DNA of 64,000 nucleotides. Origin: Steinernema hermaphroditum (Eukaryota > Nematoda > Chromadorea > Rhabditida > Steinernematidae). Positions 34,945 through 46,900 of the stretch are shown here, one piece after another. The position numbers and the translations under genes are program-made. Numbering within the stretch: the stretch's first letter is position 1; each line of letters begins with the position of its first letter. The stretch covers positions 10,602,001 through 10,666,000 of the forward strand of contig CM059622.1 of NCBI GenBank assembly GCA_030435675.1, written 5' to 3'. The notes below the pieces were generated by a model. That model was not told where the DNA came from and made no database searches. It saw nothing but the letters and a program-made list of their open reading frames with translations.

Positions 34945-35868
34945 TTGAATAGTTCATAATAAAGGCTTTATACAATGCATGTCAAGAAAACGTCTTTGTC
35001 ATTTCTCTGCAAAAGTTTAGAATTTTCCACCGATTTCGGACAATACTGTTTTTAAATGAGAAATACGACTGAACTGAAATGGCTATTTCTAAACATTCAG
35101 ACACACTGTCTAGAAAAAGCAATTTGCACGGTGGGTCCCAGAGCGACCTCCCTGTCGATCATTTCCTTTTGTCCATCTGTAGCGAATGCTTCGCTTTTGA
35201 CCTGTTTCGGATATTTTTGTGTGGATGACTCGATCATTTTCAGTTCAGAAGGGCGCCACATCGTTCTGATTTGTTGGCACGGTAAATTATGTGTGTGTAC
35301 TTTGGGATGCTTTCTTCTCAATTTTTGCGAAGCATGGGAGCCGTTTCCGATGTTTTCAGGTTGTATGTCGCGTTCATAACTGATTTTAGCGATGCTTCGC
35401 TGCTTGTTTGCACTAGTTGTGCCATTTTAAATCTACTGAAAGACAGCGGTTCTCGGAATTGTGTCCTCGCTAGAATGTTCCATTTGATCGTTCCGTGACA
35501 ACTTTTCTTCACACCGTGGATCTATCGATCGATCGAACATAAGAATGGCCAGAATTGAATCTGCCGCTTTCGTGATGAAAGCCCAAGGAAGTGTGTGAGA
35601 AATGTGTGTAGTGCAAACGCTCGTTCTATGGAGTTTGGATCGCACGGTCATGTGGTGACGGCGTTGTGCGTTGTTTCATCTAAAATTTGACTTTATTCCT
35701 AGCGAATGCTTCTTTTTTTCAAAGTAAATTGAATCGCTGCGCTGCGCCTTTTCGGTTAAAAGCCATATTCTAGGAGCTTAGCTTTGGTGGGCAATTAGCG
35801 TAGCCAGTGGTGACAATCGATAGTTGTACTTCGGCAGTGATGCTCATTCCAGTTCGTCTCAGTCGTGC

Positions 35869-35886
35869 ATAGAACGATCGTTCTAT
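35869..35886. promoter_or_regulatory. 18-bp perfect palindrome
   Basis: ATAGAACGATCGTTCTAT is its own reverse complement. It lies about 135 bp before the first NDUFA4-like start and 44 bp before the TATA-like box, where a dimeric transcription factor site would be expected. It is not present upstream of the near-identical third copy. Confidence 0.4.
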
Positions 35887-35929
35887 CCACGTATAGTGCA
35901 CCTGGTGACGACATCGTCCCTAAAATCAG

Positions 35930-35938
35930 TATAAAATA
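35930..35938 (+). promoter_or_regulatory. TATA-like box of NDUFA4-like gene A
   Basis: TATAAAATA, about 80 bp upstream of the TTTCAG acceptor that precedes the ATG at 36021. The paralog at 40601 has a TATAAAT at a comparable place. Confidence 0.45.
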
Positions 35939-36020
35939 CGCGCTTCGTAGTTTTCGTGACCATTTTTCTTAGCTAGTTGCTTAAACGAACTTTGCTATTG
36001 ACATCTACTGTTTCAGAACC

Positions 36021-36574
36021 ATGTCTCTGTCGCTTGTGACTCCGAGGGTCGTGTCCCGCGTCACCCTTCTCCGCGCTGTGTGCCTCCGCTCTGCATCAAG
36101 CTTCGCCCGTCCGACTGCGAACTTCCAAGTGAAAGTGGACGCCAACGAGAAGGGCCACTTCCAGTATGAACGCGACGTCTCTCGCGACTCCCGCTACGCG
36201 AATCCTCAGAAACAGGGAGATACTCCGATGCGATTCATGTTCCGCCGTCTTGGACACGCCTACGAAGTGTACCCGATTTTTGTCTTGACCGGCTGGTGGT
36301 TGTTCCTGTTCACCGTGGCCGTGGTCTTCAGCTTCGAGAAGCTGGAAGTGTGGTTCGACAGAAGTCAGTCTTTCCACTCTATGCGCATTATATAACGGGA
36401 GTACTTACAGCTCAGGACAAGGCCCCCTGGGACTGGAGCCGTATCCGCGAGAACTACTGGAAGAAGTCCACTTTACTCTTCGATCTCGACGGACGCACTC
36501 ATCAGCGTCTTGAAATCATGGAGAAGCTCCAGGATCAGATGATGGAGGCCGCCAACAAGCGTAATGCCAACTAG
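36021..36574 (+). CDS. NDUFA4/MLRQ-like mitochondrial protein, copy A
   Basis: Small mitochondrial single-pass protein of about 168 residues. The N-terminus (MSLSLVTPRVVSRVTLLRAV) is basic and Ser/Thr-rich, a probable import presequence. The central HAYEVYPIFVLTGWWLFLF helix followed by EVWFDRTQDKAPWDW resembles the NDUFA4 layout (HPSLIPLF, one helix, then VCWDRxNPEPWN). That protein is an accessory subunit of complex IV (first described in complex I). The tail continues IRENYWKKSTLLFDLDGRTH with a C-terminal helix EIMEKLQDQMMEAA, longer than in NDUFA4. One 47-bp intron after FDR. TTTCAG lies four bases before the ATG. Near-identical to copy C including the intron. The family assignment is by resemblance only. 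Confidence 0.75.
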
Positions 36575-36919
36575 ACAAGCCGTGTAGAGCGTAATTGCAA
36601 TTGTAAAGTTTTCTACTTTTTGCAGTCATAAAGATTTGCGGTTACAAAGAAGCGCATTCGAAGTTATAGCAAAAAGAGGAGACGGGAAAAAGACAACGCT
36701 TCCAGGGCGAGGGACGGCGCAAACAAACTGGATAGCATCGACGGGCTGGGTGGTGCTGCCGGCTGGTTGTTTACGCGTTTGGGCAGTCACCTGACAAAAA
36801 CAGCCTTGCTCTGTTCGTCTTCTTCTCCATTCTATCGATATTTATATTTTGCCTTCGCAGCGAACGCTCTCCTTGCTTTCCAATGAAATTTTAGCTAAGC
36901 TCGCCTTCAGGAGTACAGA
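36575..36919. other. Short spacer between copies A and B
   Basis: 345 bp with no gene. It holds the 3' UTR of copy A and the promoter of copy B. A TTCAG acceptor sits about seven bases before the copy B ATG. Confidence 0.5.
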
Positions 36920-38041
36920 ATGACTCTAATGCTCGCTGCTCCGAGAATCTTCGCTCGCACGGCGATGCTTCGGGCTACGGCAGTCCGCACTGCCGTTGTC
37001 AGCGCCACGCCGAAGCAGTCGCTGAAGAAGCTCGAGATTCCGAATAGCGAAAGTGGCTTCTTCAAGTACGACCGCGATTTCTCGCGCGACAAGCGCTACT
37101 CGGCGCCGCAGAAGAAGGGCGACACCCCGAAACGGTTGGTTTTCGCTGAACTGCTCTGAGAAGGAGACCTGCGCAGATTCCTTCTCCGCCGCCTGGACCA
37201 CGCCTATGAGCTCTACCCGCTAATCGCGCTCACTGCCATCTGGTTCGTCCTCTTCTGCTACGCCGTCAGCTGGAGTCTCCGCAAGGTCGAAGTCTGGATT
37301 GACCGAAGTGAGTTTGTGCTGTCTAGAACTGTCCAGACAGAGCTCTCGACAGAGACAGAGTTGAGAACTTCCGAGATTGTCAGATGAGAACCAATGAGCA
37401 GACTGTCTAGACCTGTTAGACACATTGTGAAAAGACAGATACACATGTAGACAGTTAGACGCTGTTCGCAGCTTCAGCAGGGCATCTAAATGTGATGATG
37501 GGCCACGTGACTTCTGCTTTTCGTGCCTTCTCTGGGGAAAGGGAAAGGCATCGCAGTTACAGAACGGTGATAAGAGATCACAACGCTTTTACTTTCATGC
37601 TTCTTTATCACGAGAACCTCAAGAGAGCGTAAAAGTATGACGCATGCAACGCGCATGTAAAGCGTGGGCAAGATAAGCCACACAACGTTCTGGATACGGT
37701 ACTCGGGTCATTTTTAGATGCAAACGCAATTGGCCTACGGTAGTCATACTCTGAAAAGTGTGTGAGACAAGCTGATGCAAATCACTGGTCGCAGGACTAC
37801 CCTCTTGTTGGCTACCCTCTAATTAACAAATCGACTAAATCTGCGCTCAGGACAAGGCCTAATCGCGTCCATTTCAGGCCAGGAGACGGCACCTTGGGAC
37901 TGGGAAAAGATCCGCCAGAGCTACTGGCAGAAGCCAACCCTCTTCTACGACCCTGAGGGAGTCACCTCGACTCGCATCGAACTCATGGAGAAGCTGCAGG
38001 ACGAAATGATCAGTGCTGCCAGGAAGCGTGGCACTCGCTGA
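36920..38041 (+). CDS. NDUFA4/MLRQ-like mitochondrial protein, copy B
   Basis: Divergent paralog of copies A and C, between them in the array. The presequence is MTLMLAAPRIFARTAMLRAT. The shared core reads FLLRRLDHAYELYPLIALTA, EVWIDRSQETAPWDWEKI, RQSYWQKPTLFYDPEG and a C-terminal LMEKLQDEMISAARKRGTR. Two introns: 42 bp (about 37135-37176) and a long one (about 37310-37876, 567 bp), the second at the same codon as the single intron of copies A and C. The extra first intron is private to this copy. The long intron is rich in GTCTAGA and AGACAG words. Probably the same role, perhaps a different stage or tissue. Confidence 0.75.
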
Positions 38042-40600
38042 GAAGCACGATGCCCTAAGGGGACCTAGAACCACCTCATCTTATTTTTACTTCTACAACG
38101 CCCATATTTGTCCTGTAACAGCTATTTCCACTAAAGATAAACGATCAAAGGCGCCGAAAATTTGGAGTATGGTAGGGAGCATCTTGAAAGACAACTGTTC
38201 CTGGAGGGGTTCACCTGGTATTAGGCGCAGGGTGTCAGGGTATCGAAAGAGGAGGTAAAAGATACGGTAGAAGACTCTGAAGTGGAACGAAAGAACGCAG
38301 TTGGAAAAGACTTAGATCTTAGAACCCTGGATAGGATCATTTTAGATCTTCTGACGGTGCACATAGAATTCTAGATCCTTCGAGAATCTAGGATCTTCGA
38401 AATTCTTTAAGCGGTTCCAAATAAGACACGTTCCAAGCTTAAAGGGTCTAGGGGACTGTAGACCCTTGCGTCCCCGCAGGGGGTACAAAAGAGCGGAAAG
38501 GAGGAAGAAGCTCGGCGATAAGCGCCACAAGAGGGCGCTGTACGGCGCCGAGGCCCGAAGAAGACAAATACGAGCGGGGATGGGCGCGCCGATCGGCGCC
38601 GATACGTGACTCTTCGCAACATCTCGCATGGCGCCACAAATCATCCTGAGAACCGCGAGCTCGCCAAACCCTTAGCGCAGGCATAACCCCGTTTTATAGT
38701 CCCGCTATGCAACGCGGCGGCCTGCTCGCCACGGCGAAGTCACGTAGTCGAGTGGGCGGGTACGGTAGTCGGGGCGTGGAGCGAGAGGGGAGAATTGTCG
38801 TTTTGCATATCGGAGTGCCAGCGAGCAGCTGCCCTCTAATTTCCCTTATTGATTCTGCGCTTCTTAGGGCAGCTGGGGTCCCTCGATTTCGCCTTGTCTC
38901 AGCGCTGGGTCAGGCGATGTCTTGGAAGAGTCCCTTCTAGGTAGGGGAACTGACTTGACTGAGCTACCGTACCCAGTGCTGTTTGTTCAGCAAAGCTCTG
39001 AGCTTCTCGAAGGTTCGCTGTACGTGCGATACGGAATATTCGCGGCCTGGTCACGTTGCGAGGGGCATTCTTGTGACCCACTGCTCGGCGAATTCGTCCG
39101 ACTACCGTATCTGACCTGGTCTTCTGTCTTCGTGTAGGACGTTTTAGGCCAGTCCTCTCCACCGTAGCCTCCACCATCTCATCCACGTTTCAGGTCTCCA
39201 TGGGAGGGTTGGCAATTAATGGGCCAAATTGTACTTTCTGCTTCGATCTAATGAGGGCCTAGGGCGTTCATTAACTCAATCCGCGTGGTCATAATGCATT
39301 TAAAGCCCTGCGTTGCCAATCGCTCATCAATTATCCATAGGGAAACGTGCGGAAGCCAAAAGTTTCATCGCTGGCAGCTGCTGTAGGACGGGAATCGTCT
39401 TCCCTTGGAAGAGGAATCGAACTGCGTCACCACGGTAACCACTTCGGCTCTGCGGAACCGTCTTCTAAGGGAGTCTCCCGGATTTTCGCTTGCATTTTCC
39501 TGGAAAGCAGTTTCGGGTTAGTGTACTTTCTGTTTTTCGAAGTACTTCTGAAATCCGAACCTAGCTCGAGCGTCAATTAGTGTTTCTCGAATCGGACATA
39601 AACATTATAGACCTCCGACTTACTAGGTCTGCAAATTGTAGACTTGTCCACTGTCTAGAGACTTTTTGGGGGAGACCGTGCGCTTTTTGGGATTTGCAGC
39701 GCTGGTGGTTGGCTGTTTCGCTCATCTCTTTTTCTGCTGGACGTGTTGGTTCTTTTTTTCTTTTGTGTGTCGAGTATATGCTTCGTCTCTTCCGCCTTCG
39801 CGCGGGTCAAAGTATCTCAACCCCGTGCCGCTCCGTTGCAGCGAAGGCGATCAGTCGGCGATGGAGCAGTGATGAATCGCCTTATCGGCGAGCGAAAAGG
39901 GAAACTTTCTGACGTGAGTTTCCGCAAAACAACGGAACATGGGTGGTCGACGTGCGGCGATTCAATTAATTCCGAAGGCATTTGATCGAGCCTCTTTCAT
40001 CTTTGAATTTCGCACTTTAACGACCCGCGGAAACCGATGATGCATAATAAGGCGGTGCGTCATGCGTTTGTTGTGCTAACGTGACTTTTTTGAAGGTCAC
40101 TCCGGATTTGTGCCTTATAAGGGCCATATTTCGAGCATTCGTCATTGCTAGAGATGGTTCCCTATTTGCTCACCACCTGTGCGAACAATACTTGCAAATG
40201 CTAGTGTGCTGTTTTGCACGTCACCACTACGCGTAGTTCGCGGCAAAGAACGACGGAAAAGCTGGCGAATGACGTGCCGTTTAACGTTTAGCCCTTTGTT
40301 CCACTGGCCGCATGTTTTCCCTCCTCCTGTTGCGAGCGGACAAGCATCGGACAACGCTGTAAGGGCACTCCCATGCTGGCGCACGTGTCTCTCACTTGGG
40401 TCTACGTGCAAAGCAGACGTCTAGATCGTAGTTAAAAGCCGATAGACAGCAGCAAGTACAGCCATTCGCAGGAAGCTCCCGTGATCCGTTCGGTAGGGTT
40501 GCTCTGTGCTTCGTTTTTTGACTGCTTCGTTTTTCGACACACATTTCCGCGTATAAATGATCGTATAGCGTTAATAATACGTCGGCCTGATTTCAGAATC
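38042..40600. other. Intergenic, 2.6 kb, no gene supported
   Basis: No ORF with motifs or splicing. A GC-rich patch at about 38460-38640 has several GGCGCC words and small inverted repeats (AGCGCC..GGCGCT). Five TACCGTA/TACGGTA 7-mers lie between about 38262 and 39107. A TATA-like box precedes copy C. Confidence 0.5.
40552..40558 (+). promoter_or_regulatory. TATA-like box of NDUFA4-like gene C
   Basis: TATAAAT, 49 bp before the ATG at 40601 and upstream of the TTTCAG acceptor. It is supported by position and by the similar box at copy A. Confidence 0.4.
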
Positions 40601-41157
40601 ATGTCTCTGTCGCTTGTGACTCCGAGGGTCGTGTCCCGCGTCACCCTTCTCCGCGCTGTGTGCCTCCGCTCTGCATCAAGCTTCGCCCGTCCGACTGCGA
40701 ACTTCCAAGTAAAAGTGGACGCCAACGAGAAGGGCCACTTCCAGTATGAACGCGATGTCTCTCGCGACACACGCTACGCGAATCCTCAGAAGCAGGGAGA
40801 TACTCCGATGCGATTCATGCTCCGCCGTCTCGGCCACGCCTACGAAGTGTATCCGCTCCTCGTCTTGACCGGCTGGTGGTTGTTCCTGTTTGGTCTCACC
40901 GTGTTCCTCAGCTTCGATAAGCTCGAAGTGTGGTTCGACAGAAGTCAGTCTTTCCACTCTATGCGCATTATATAACGAGAGTATTTACAGCTCAGGACAA
41001 GGCCCCTTGGGACTGGAGCCGTATCCGCGAGAACTACTGGAAGAAGTCCACCGTACTCTTCGATCTCGACGGACGCACTCATCAGCGTCTTGAAATCATG
41101 GAGAAGCTCCAGGATCAGATGATGGAAGCTGCCAAGAAGCGTCAGGCTGGGCACTAA
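40601..41157 (+). CDS. NDUFA4/MLRQ-like mitochondrial protein, copy C
   Basis: Near-duplicate of copy A: the first 70 or so codons and the second exon differ at only a few positions, and the 47-bp intron is almost the same (ATATAACGAGAGTATTTACAG against ATATAACGGGAGTACTTACAG). The difference is concentrated in the membrane helix (FGLTVFLSFDKLEVWFD against FTVAVVFSFEKLEVWFD) and the last residues (KRQAGH against KRNAN). The 5' and 3' flanks beyond the TTTCAG acceptor and the stop are unrelated. That pattern fits a recent duplication or ongoing gene conversion limited to the transcribed part. AATAAA lies at about 41215. Confidence 0.75.
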
Positions 41158-41675
41158 GAAAACTGGTCTTGCCTGTATGTAGATAATTGTGCACCGAGCG
41201 AATTATTAATGTCAATAAATTCCGAATTAGTATATAATATAATCCTTTAGAGAACAAATCCCATTCAGTCAGAGGGAAAAGACGATCTGTGTTTGCAACT
41301 CATCGGGTAAGAACAAGACGAAAGAACAATACCTCCGGGAAAATCCCGAGGCATTCTTGAAAAGAGCTTCACCAAAGTGCGAACTTTCGAGAAGATGGCA
41401 ATAGCGTCACCATGATCATACAAATCCAAACGAAAGATCCTAGAACTCGACAAATTCGAAAGAGTTCAATGCCTTCGCCGTCTTTCTTGCTGCAAAATCA
41501 TAATTCCCGGGACAGCGGCGGTCCTACCACGATTTGCCTTTCACAACGGCTGTCTTCTGCTATCGTTTTAAAGTTCTTCTGTTCCATCTGATTGCCGCTG
41601 TAAATTTAGCCGAATCGTCGTATTCCGTCCAGATTCACTTCACGCGCCGTTTTTCAGTTCTGCGAATCCAAAAAG
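41158..41675. other. Spacer before the NOL7-like gene
   Basis: About 500 bp with no gene seen. Contains the copy C 3' UTR with its AATAAA at about 41215 and, at its right end, the TTTTTCAG acceptor 19 bases before the NOL7-like ATG. Confidence 0.5.
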
Positions 41676-42319
41676 ATGAAGGCAAAGAAGACCGGCGCCG
41701 GTAAGTCAAGAAGCGCGTCACCGCCAGGGGAAATGTGATTCGTTCAGGTGCGAAGAAGAAGGAGCAGCAGCCGCGGCGCCATTTCCTGGAGTCGGAGGAG
41801 GAGGACAACGCGATGGACTTCCTGGACGAGGGTGGCGTGGACTCTGATGACGACGACGCGCCTGTGGAAGTATCGTCGAAGCGCCCCGACATTGAGCTGG
41901 TGGACGATGAGGCGCCAGAGCCGTCGCTCTTTGAGATGGTGGAGGCGGAAAAGGAGCGCAAGAAGGCCGACGACGTGGAGAAGAAGAAGGTGCGGAACGC
42001 GAAGAAGCGGCTGCGTCGTGAGGCCAAGAAGCGCATCGAGAAGCTCGACGAGGGGGTTTTCAAAGTCGACACTGGGTGAGCCGAGAATCAGGGAAGATGG
42101 GCACTAGAAGGATCGTTTAGGAGAGCTACGTTCAACATCGTCTCTCTGGCGAAGAGCGCCGTTCCAACGCGGGCGACATTCACGAACTTTCGGGAGAATA
42201 CGATTCAGGAGAGGACCAGAGCAGCCCGTCAAAGAGGTTCGGCTTTGGGCTCGTTCTCTGATGTGATTTCTGTTTCAGTTGCCGTCAACATTGAGCACAA
42301 GAAGAAGTGGAGTCGGTGA
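41676..42319 (+). CDS. NOL7-like basic nucleolar protein
   Basis: Small charged nuclear protein of about 170 residues in four exons (introns of about 41-48 bp). It begins MKAKKTGAGAKKKEQQPRRH, then an acidic stretch (SDDDDAP), then DDEAPEPSLFEMVEAEKERK, a Lys/Arg-rich coiled helix, and a short C-terminal domain FNIVSLAKSAVP..NFRENTIQERTRAARQRVAV..KKKWSR. The DDEAPE(E/P) start, the basic helix and the final hydrophobic-then-KKKW tail match the layout of NOL7/yeast Utp16-type proteins of early 40S ribosome processing. The resemblance is of layout and a few residues, so the name is tentative. TTTTTCAG precedes the ATG. Confidence 0.6.
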
Positions 42320-42533
42320 AACGTCGAGAGATGGAAGATCTCAGATTCGGATCGTTTGTTGTTTGTTTGTTCCGTTGCTGTTGTTCACTTCCAAAGGACT
42401 AAATGCTCCTTCTGAAACTGATGGTAGAAAAGGCGCCGTTTTCTGTATGTAGCGTTTCTCTTTAGAAGCGTTTACTCAATCAGCACTCGTATCAGATGAG
42501 ATCGAATACATGCATAAGCTATTTGCAATCTTT

Positions 42534-43984
42534 TTACGAAGCGACGGCTTCTAGGATGAGCTTCTGGACGGACTGAGGGGAGAAGAAGAAGATCCTGGAG
42601 AGCGCCTCGAAGCCGACGGCTCGGATCGGAGGCAGAAGCAGGAGGAGACGACCGAATCTACAAGGGAGGCGTATTGACATGCGTTGTTGTGGTACCGTAC
42701 CTCGTGGGGGACTGAAGACGATTGGCGATCTGGAAGAGCATCATCTGGGCCTGATCGGTGAGGATGTCGATCTGGGTCAGGTCGGTGAGGGCGTTGGAGT
42801 CGGAGGAGAAGAGGACGAGCGCTTTGAGGCAGGCGAACTCGCCCTGATCGGGCTCAAGGAGCTTCGCCTTCCGGAAGGCGGCCTCGAGGTTACGCGACTT
42901 CTCGGGCGGCAGCGCCAACGCGAGCGGACAGTTGTCCATGGAGAGGGACCACTGGATGGCGGTGAGGAGGAAGAGCTCGGGCCAGTTCGACTCGAGCAGG
43001 ATCCGCTGGTCGTTGCGGTTGAGGTTCGTGAAGCTGGGCAGGGTGCGCGCCCATTTGACAGCCATGTGGAAGATCTTCTGCGACGTCTCGTGTAGGGTGT
43101 CCGAGATACCGTAGTTGCTGTGGAGCGCCGACTCGCTGGGTGGAGTATTCGCCTTGTCGGACGAGTTGAGGTCTCCTACGGCAGCCGTCACCGCTCCGGC
43201 GCATTCCCTAAACAGAGGGTTCGCGGAGGGTGGTCCGGTCGTCTTACCGTAGTAGCTTCAGGTTGGCGAAGTCGAAGTGCACCGGAGGGCGGATGGTGGC
43301 GGTGTTCCTTGGCTGGCGCTCGTTTTGGACCGCTACAGCTGTGTGGTTATGCCTGCTCGTGCGTCGTAGCCTACCGTCTTTGTTCATCCCCTTCTTGATG
43401 CACTTCCTCAGCCTGCAAGCCTGACACTGGTTACGGTGGGCCTTGTCGACGACGCACTGTCCCGTGCCGGCCTGGCACCGATAGATAAGCTTCCTGCGGA
43501 CGGACCTCTTGAAGAAGCCCGAGCAGCCGTTGCACGCGAGGATACCGTAGTGTTTGCCACTGGAGACGTCGCCACACACGGCGCAGCAGAGAGTGGGCGA
43601 CCCCACGATAGGACTGTCCTCCTTCACGCCACCGGAGAGGCCCTGCGAGCTGAGCGAGGACACCGACACCGCCGTCGGGTCCAGGAAGGGGCCTGAAGTG
43701 GCCACGCTCACCTCCGGAGCTATCAGTCTACAAGATTTCGGTAGATGGGGCTACGGTACATCGGGCCTACTGGTTCTGCCTGCTCTGGGCCATGGCGGCC
43801 ATGAAGCCCGAGAGGAGGGCCGGAGGGGGGAGGAAGATGCTGGAGGTCATGGCGGGAGTGGGCACGCCGAAGAGGCCCGATCCGGGAAGGGAAATCGTGG
43901 CGGGACCGGGCGGCGGGGGCGACGAGAAGTCGACGTCTTCGGGGTCGAGGGAGGGAGAAGACGAGTGAGACTCGTCGTCGATCG
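42534..43984 (-). CDS. fax-1: Nuclear receptor FAX-1 (NR2E3/PNR type), 5' end uncertain
   Basis: Nuclear hormone receptor that in C. elegans controls neuron identity and axon pathfinding. The DNA-binding domain starts [15 protein letters not shown] and has the P-box region [15 protein letters not shown] typical of NR2E3/FAX-1. The second zinc finger [21 protein letters not shown] has six residues between its first two Cys, the NR2E3 hallmark. It is followed by KKGMNKD / [16 protein letters not shown]. The ligand-binding domain includes [32 protein letters not shown] and [17 protein letters not shown]. It ends LILEAVAS. Five exons are visible, introns of 40-50 bp. The first exon I can support opens at an acceptor (43984) and is Ser/Pro-rich; the true start lies there (ATG at 43850) or in an upstream exon I could not place. 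Confidence 0.9.
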
Positions 43985-46900
43985 CTGAAGAGAATCGTCA
44001 TCAGAAGGAGGGCTACGTCGACGGTCACGGATACGTCAGCGCCAGGTACACATGATTAGTAATTGTAGTCTGCTACATTCCTGCACCCGAGGTGGGTCCC
44101 GCACATGCAGGAGTCGAGTCCCTTCGCAAAACCCCGATCAGTGGACGGCGACCCGGTCCCGCGGGGATACGGTAATCAAAGGCCGAAATTGAAAAGGATT
44201 AACTCTCGGCACGTCGCGCGCCGCGAGGCAATCGAAGAAGTAATTATGACGTGCCGTCAAATGTGTCCTCTTACGACGCGTTTGCAGCAGATTAGTCAGA
44301 ACGGGTAATTGACTTTCATTGGAAAGTTAAAGATAGCAGGAAGAAGTTCGATAAAGTTGGCTAATTGGCCGAGTGACGCCAAATGACTCGGCGATGGACG
44401 CTTCGCGGAACGAAGCACTTCGAAAACAGAAAACACCGTATGACGAGTACTATCGGAATCATTCTGTACGTCCAGAAAACCGATACTTAGCAGAATCGAT
44501 AGATCTGCGCCCTGGCCACTGGTCAAGTATGTACGTGACAATAGAAGGAACTGGCCACGACAGCCCCAAAGCGAGTATCTTACAGATCAACGTTCTTAGC
44601 TCAGCTCTAAAAGTAAAGGTGGCCGCAATAGGAGGTCGCCAGAAAACGTTCTCGAAATGGGAACTAGAAATCGGGACGCCACCCCAATCGCAATCGTATT
44701 CGTAGTTCTGCGAGGAAACTCCTAGTTTTTTTTTATGGCTCACCTTTGCATGTACGCCTACAAAAAGTCCTTTTTTAATTCACGAAACTGCAAAAGACGC
44801 AAATCGAGCAGATTTTGTACTCGGATTTGCAAATCGTTTTGCATTAAACGATCAGAAGAAGGTTTCGTTTATACAAAACATGATCCCTCGACGTCGCAGT
44901 CGTAGAGAAGTCACCGGGAAATGCCCTCAACCATGAATTACAAATAGATGCCATACAGTACTCTCTGTTCTGTCCTTTGTTGGGACCTATAGCCTCGGAA
45001 CTTGCTTTCCAGGAAGAACAGAGGTGCAGTTGCCTTTGTTGCGACCCATAGCTCAGGTCGAGTAGAATCCGTGCCTGTCGGGTCCACTCTATTTCCTTTT
45101 TGTCCTTTTTTGAAGTACAAATGTTGCAAAAGGTGTTTACCTACTTGTCTGTTCAAATGGGATACAAAAAGGGACTCAAAATGTATCGCCTACACACAGA
45201 GTTCCAAAGTGTGGGGTTTTTATTGTATTCTTAGAGGAATGGATGGAAACAATTCGGCGCTGAGTTGCCTGATCCTCGATCCGGGTTGTTTCATTTGTAC
45301 TTTGTACTAAGCATCACGTTTCATCTATATCGTCTATGTCGTCTATGGTAAATTTATTGCTACCTCTGCTACAGAGACGCTCGTTCAGAAGGGACTCAAT
45401 ACCCTTTTTGGGCTGCAGTGTTAGAAGAGAAATGTCAGCGTTACCTGGCTATAGTAAACACAAAAATAGGTTTAAATGGTCCGTTTCCTTAGGAAAGATT
45501 CCAGACAAAGAACCCAACGAAAAGGCACCGGGAACGGCGGGCTCTGCGATCAAAACGAAAGATTTCCACCACAACTCGGCATGTTTACCAGCCCACCTCC
45601 TTGTCCTAACTTCTGGCGCGTTGGCCTCAACTAGCCGCATTAGCACGCGACTCCCTCACGACCTTCTACTCCATCGGGCGCTCAATTAGCCAAATTAAAC
45701 GCCGTGATTTACAACTTTTAGTCTCTTTCCGCGTGGGAAACGCCGTCGCAGGACCATGAGCGCTTACCTGACTGTTTCTGGCTGAAATTGAGGGGCTGAT
45801 CCTGAGGGGCGGGCGACGGAGACGAACTCATTTCGCGGCGGAATTAATTGGGCCCAATTCAGGGAAGCCGGACGGATGGGACCAGAGGGTGGCGGTTCAG
45901 TGGCGGAAGATGACGCCAAACGCCATCGTAGCGCCAGAAGTCGAAAGCCGCGCGACGCCTGATTGGCCCGATGTCTCGTGGTGGGACCGCCCACCGGGCG
46001 ATGACGCGCTCCGCCCCGGCTTCGGCCCTTCGGAAATCGGACCAAATGCCAAACGAAAGATAAATAAGCCAAATGCAAATGGGGAATACGGTAGGATCTG
46101 GATGGAGTGAGGATGTTTCTCTTCGCGGTAAGAGAGACTCTCAGTGATTCTACAGGGTTCGGAGGGACAAATGAGTGTGGAAGACTTGTGACCCGAGTTG
46201 TGCCCGTGGAGTCACCAAAAGCCAATCGTGATTTTAGCGAAGTGGTTCAAATTTCGAGGAAACGTGCTGATCGCCGTGGACCGGGTCTCGTCACGACATG
46301 ATTCATGACGTAGGGAGGCACGTCACGCAAGGCGCGTTTGGATCTTTAATTGCCCAAACACTAAACGTTATTTTAAAGCAGGAGTAATTGTGGTAAGGAG
46401 AAAAAGAGGGCGCCGGAAATGACGATGAGTAGGAGGCGGTAATCGGTGTCTGATTCGGGGAACTCCCAAGCAGATACAGCAGAAAGCGCTGCGATTGTTT
46501 TGATGACTCTCCTTTGTGGTTTCTGTCGTCGGAGACAATTACTCGGACGGTTGTTCTGAAGTCACAATTGGAGAAAAAGTGTAAAACAGAGGAAGTTGAG
46601 AAGCCAACGCTATTTGCATATTTGTGACAACCTGAAGTGTGGAATAGCTGGCTAAAGATGATGATCCGAAGTCGAAAAAATGGAAAACAGAGCATTAAAA
46701 AAAGAAACAGGGGAAAAGAAACATAGGGGAGATCCTGATGGAACAATTGTCCTGTTGTCTCAATATGATGACTCCAAAGCTGCCGAATCATGTCACATAA
46801 AAATGGCCAAAAAAATCTTTTTAAGGCCGACGGGTATCTGTTTCCCCGTTGAAGAGAGCCAGATGCGAAGAATTGCCGCACGCCAATTAGGGTCACTCGT

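Larger units (their letters stand above)
34945..36020. other. Intergenic, upstream of the first NDUFA4-like gene
   Basis: No gene. It contains the polyadenylation signal of the sre gene, an 18-bp perfect palindrome (35869-35886) and a TATA-like box (35930-35938). Around 35520 the unit ATCG is repeated (TATCGATCGATCGAAC). Confidence 0.55.

Noticed and set aside
38460..38640. GC-rich patch with GGCGCC words and small stems
   Set aside because: Stems are six base pairs or less and no RNA gene structure emerges.
39400..39440. B-box-like AGTTCGATTCC on the minus strand
   Set aside because: The flanking bases do not form a T stem or any cloverleaf.
45764..46225. 153-codon minus-strand open frame
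   Set aside because: Arg/Pro-rich product typical of translating GC-rich non-coding DNA; no motif or start context.
46303..46896. 197-codon minus-strand open frame
   Set aside because: Product is Phe/Ser-rich without domains, has no splice signals, overlaps an antisense frame of 129 codons and lies in low-bias sequence; a frame of this size is not improbable by chance in 64 kb.
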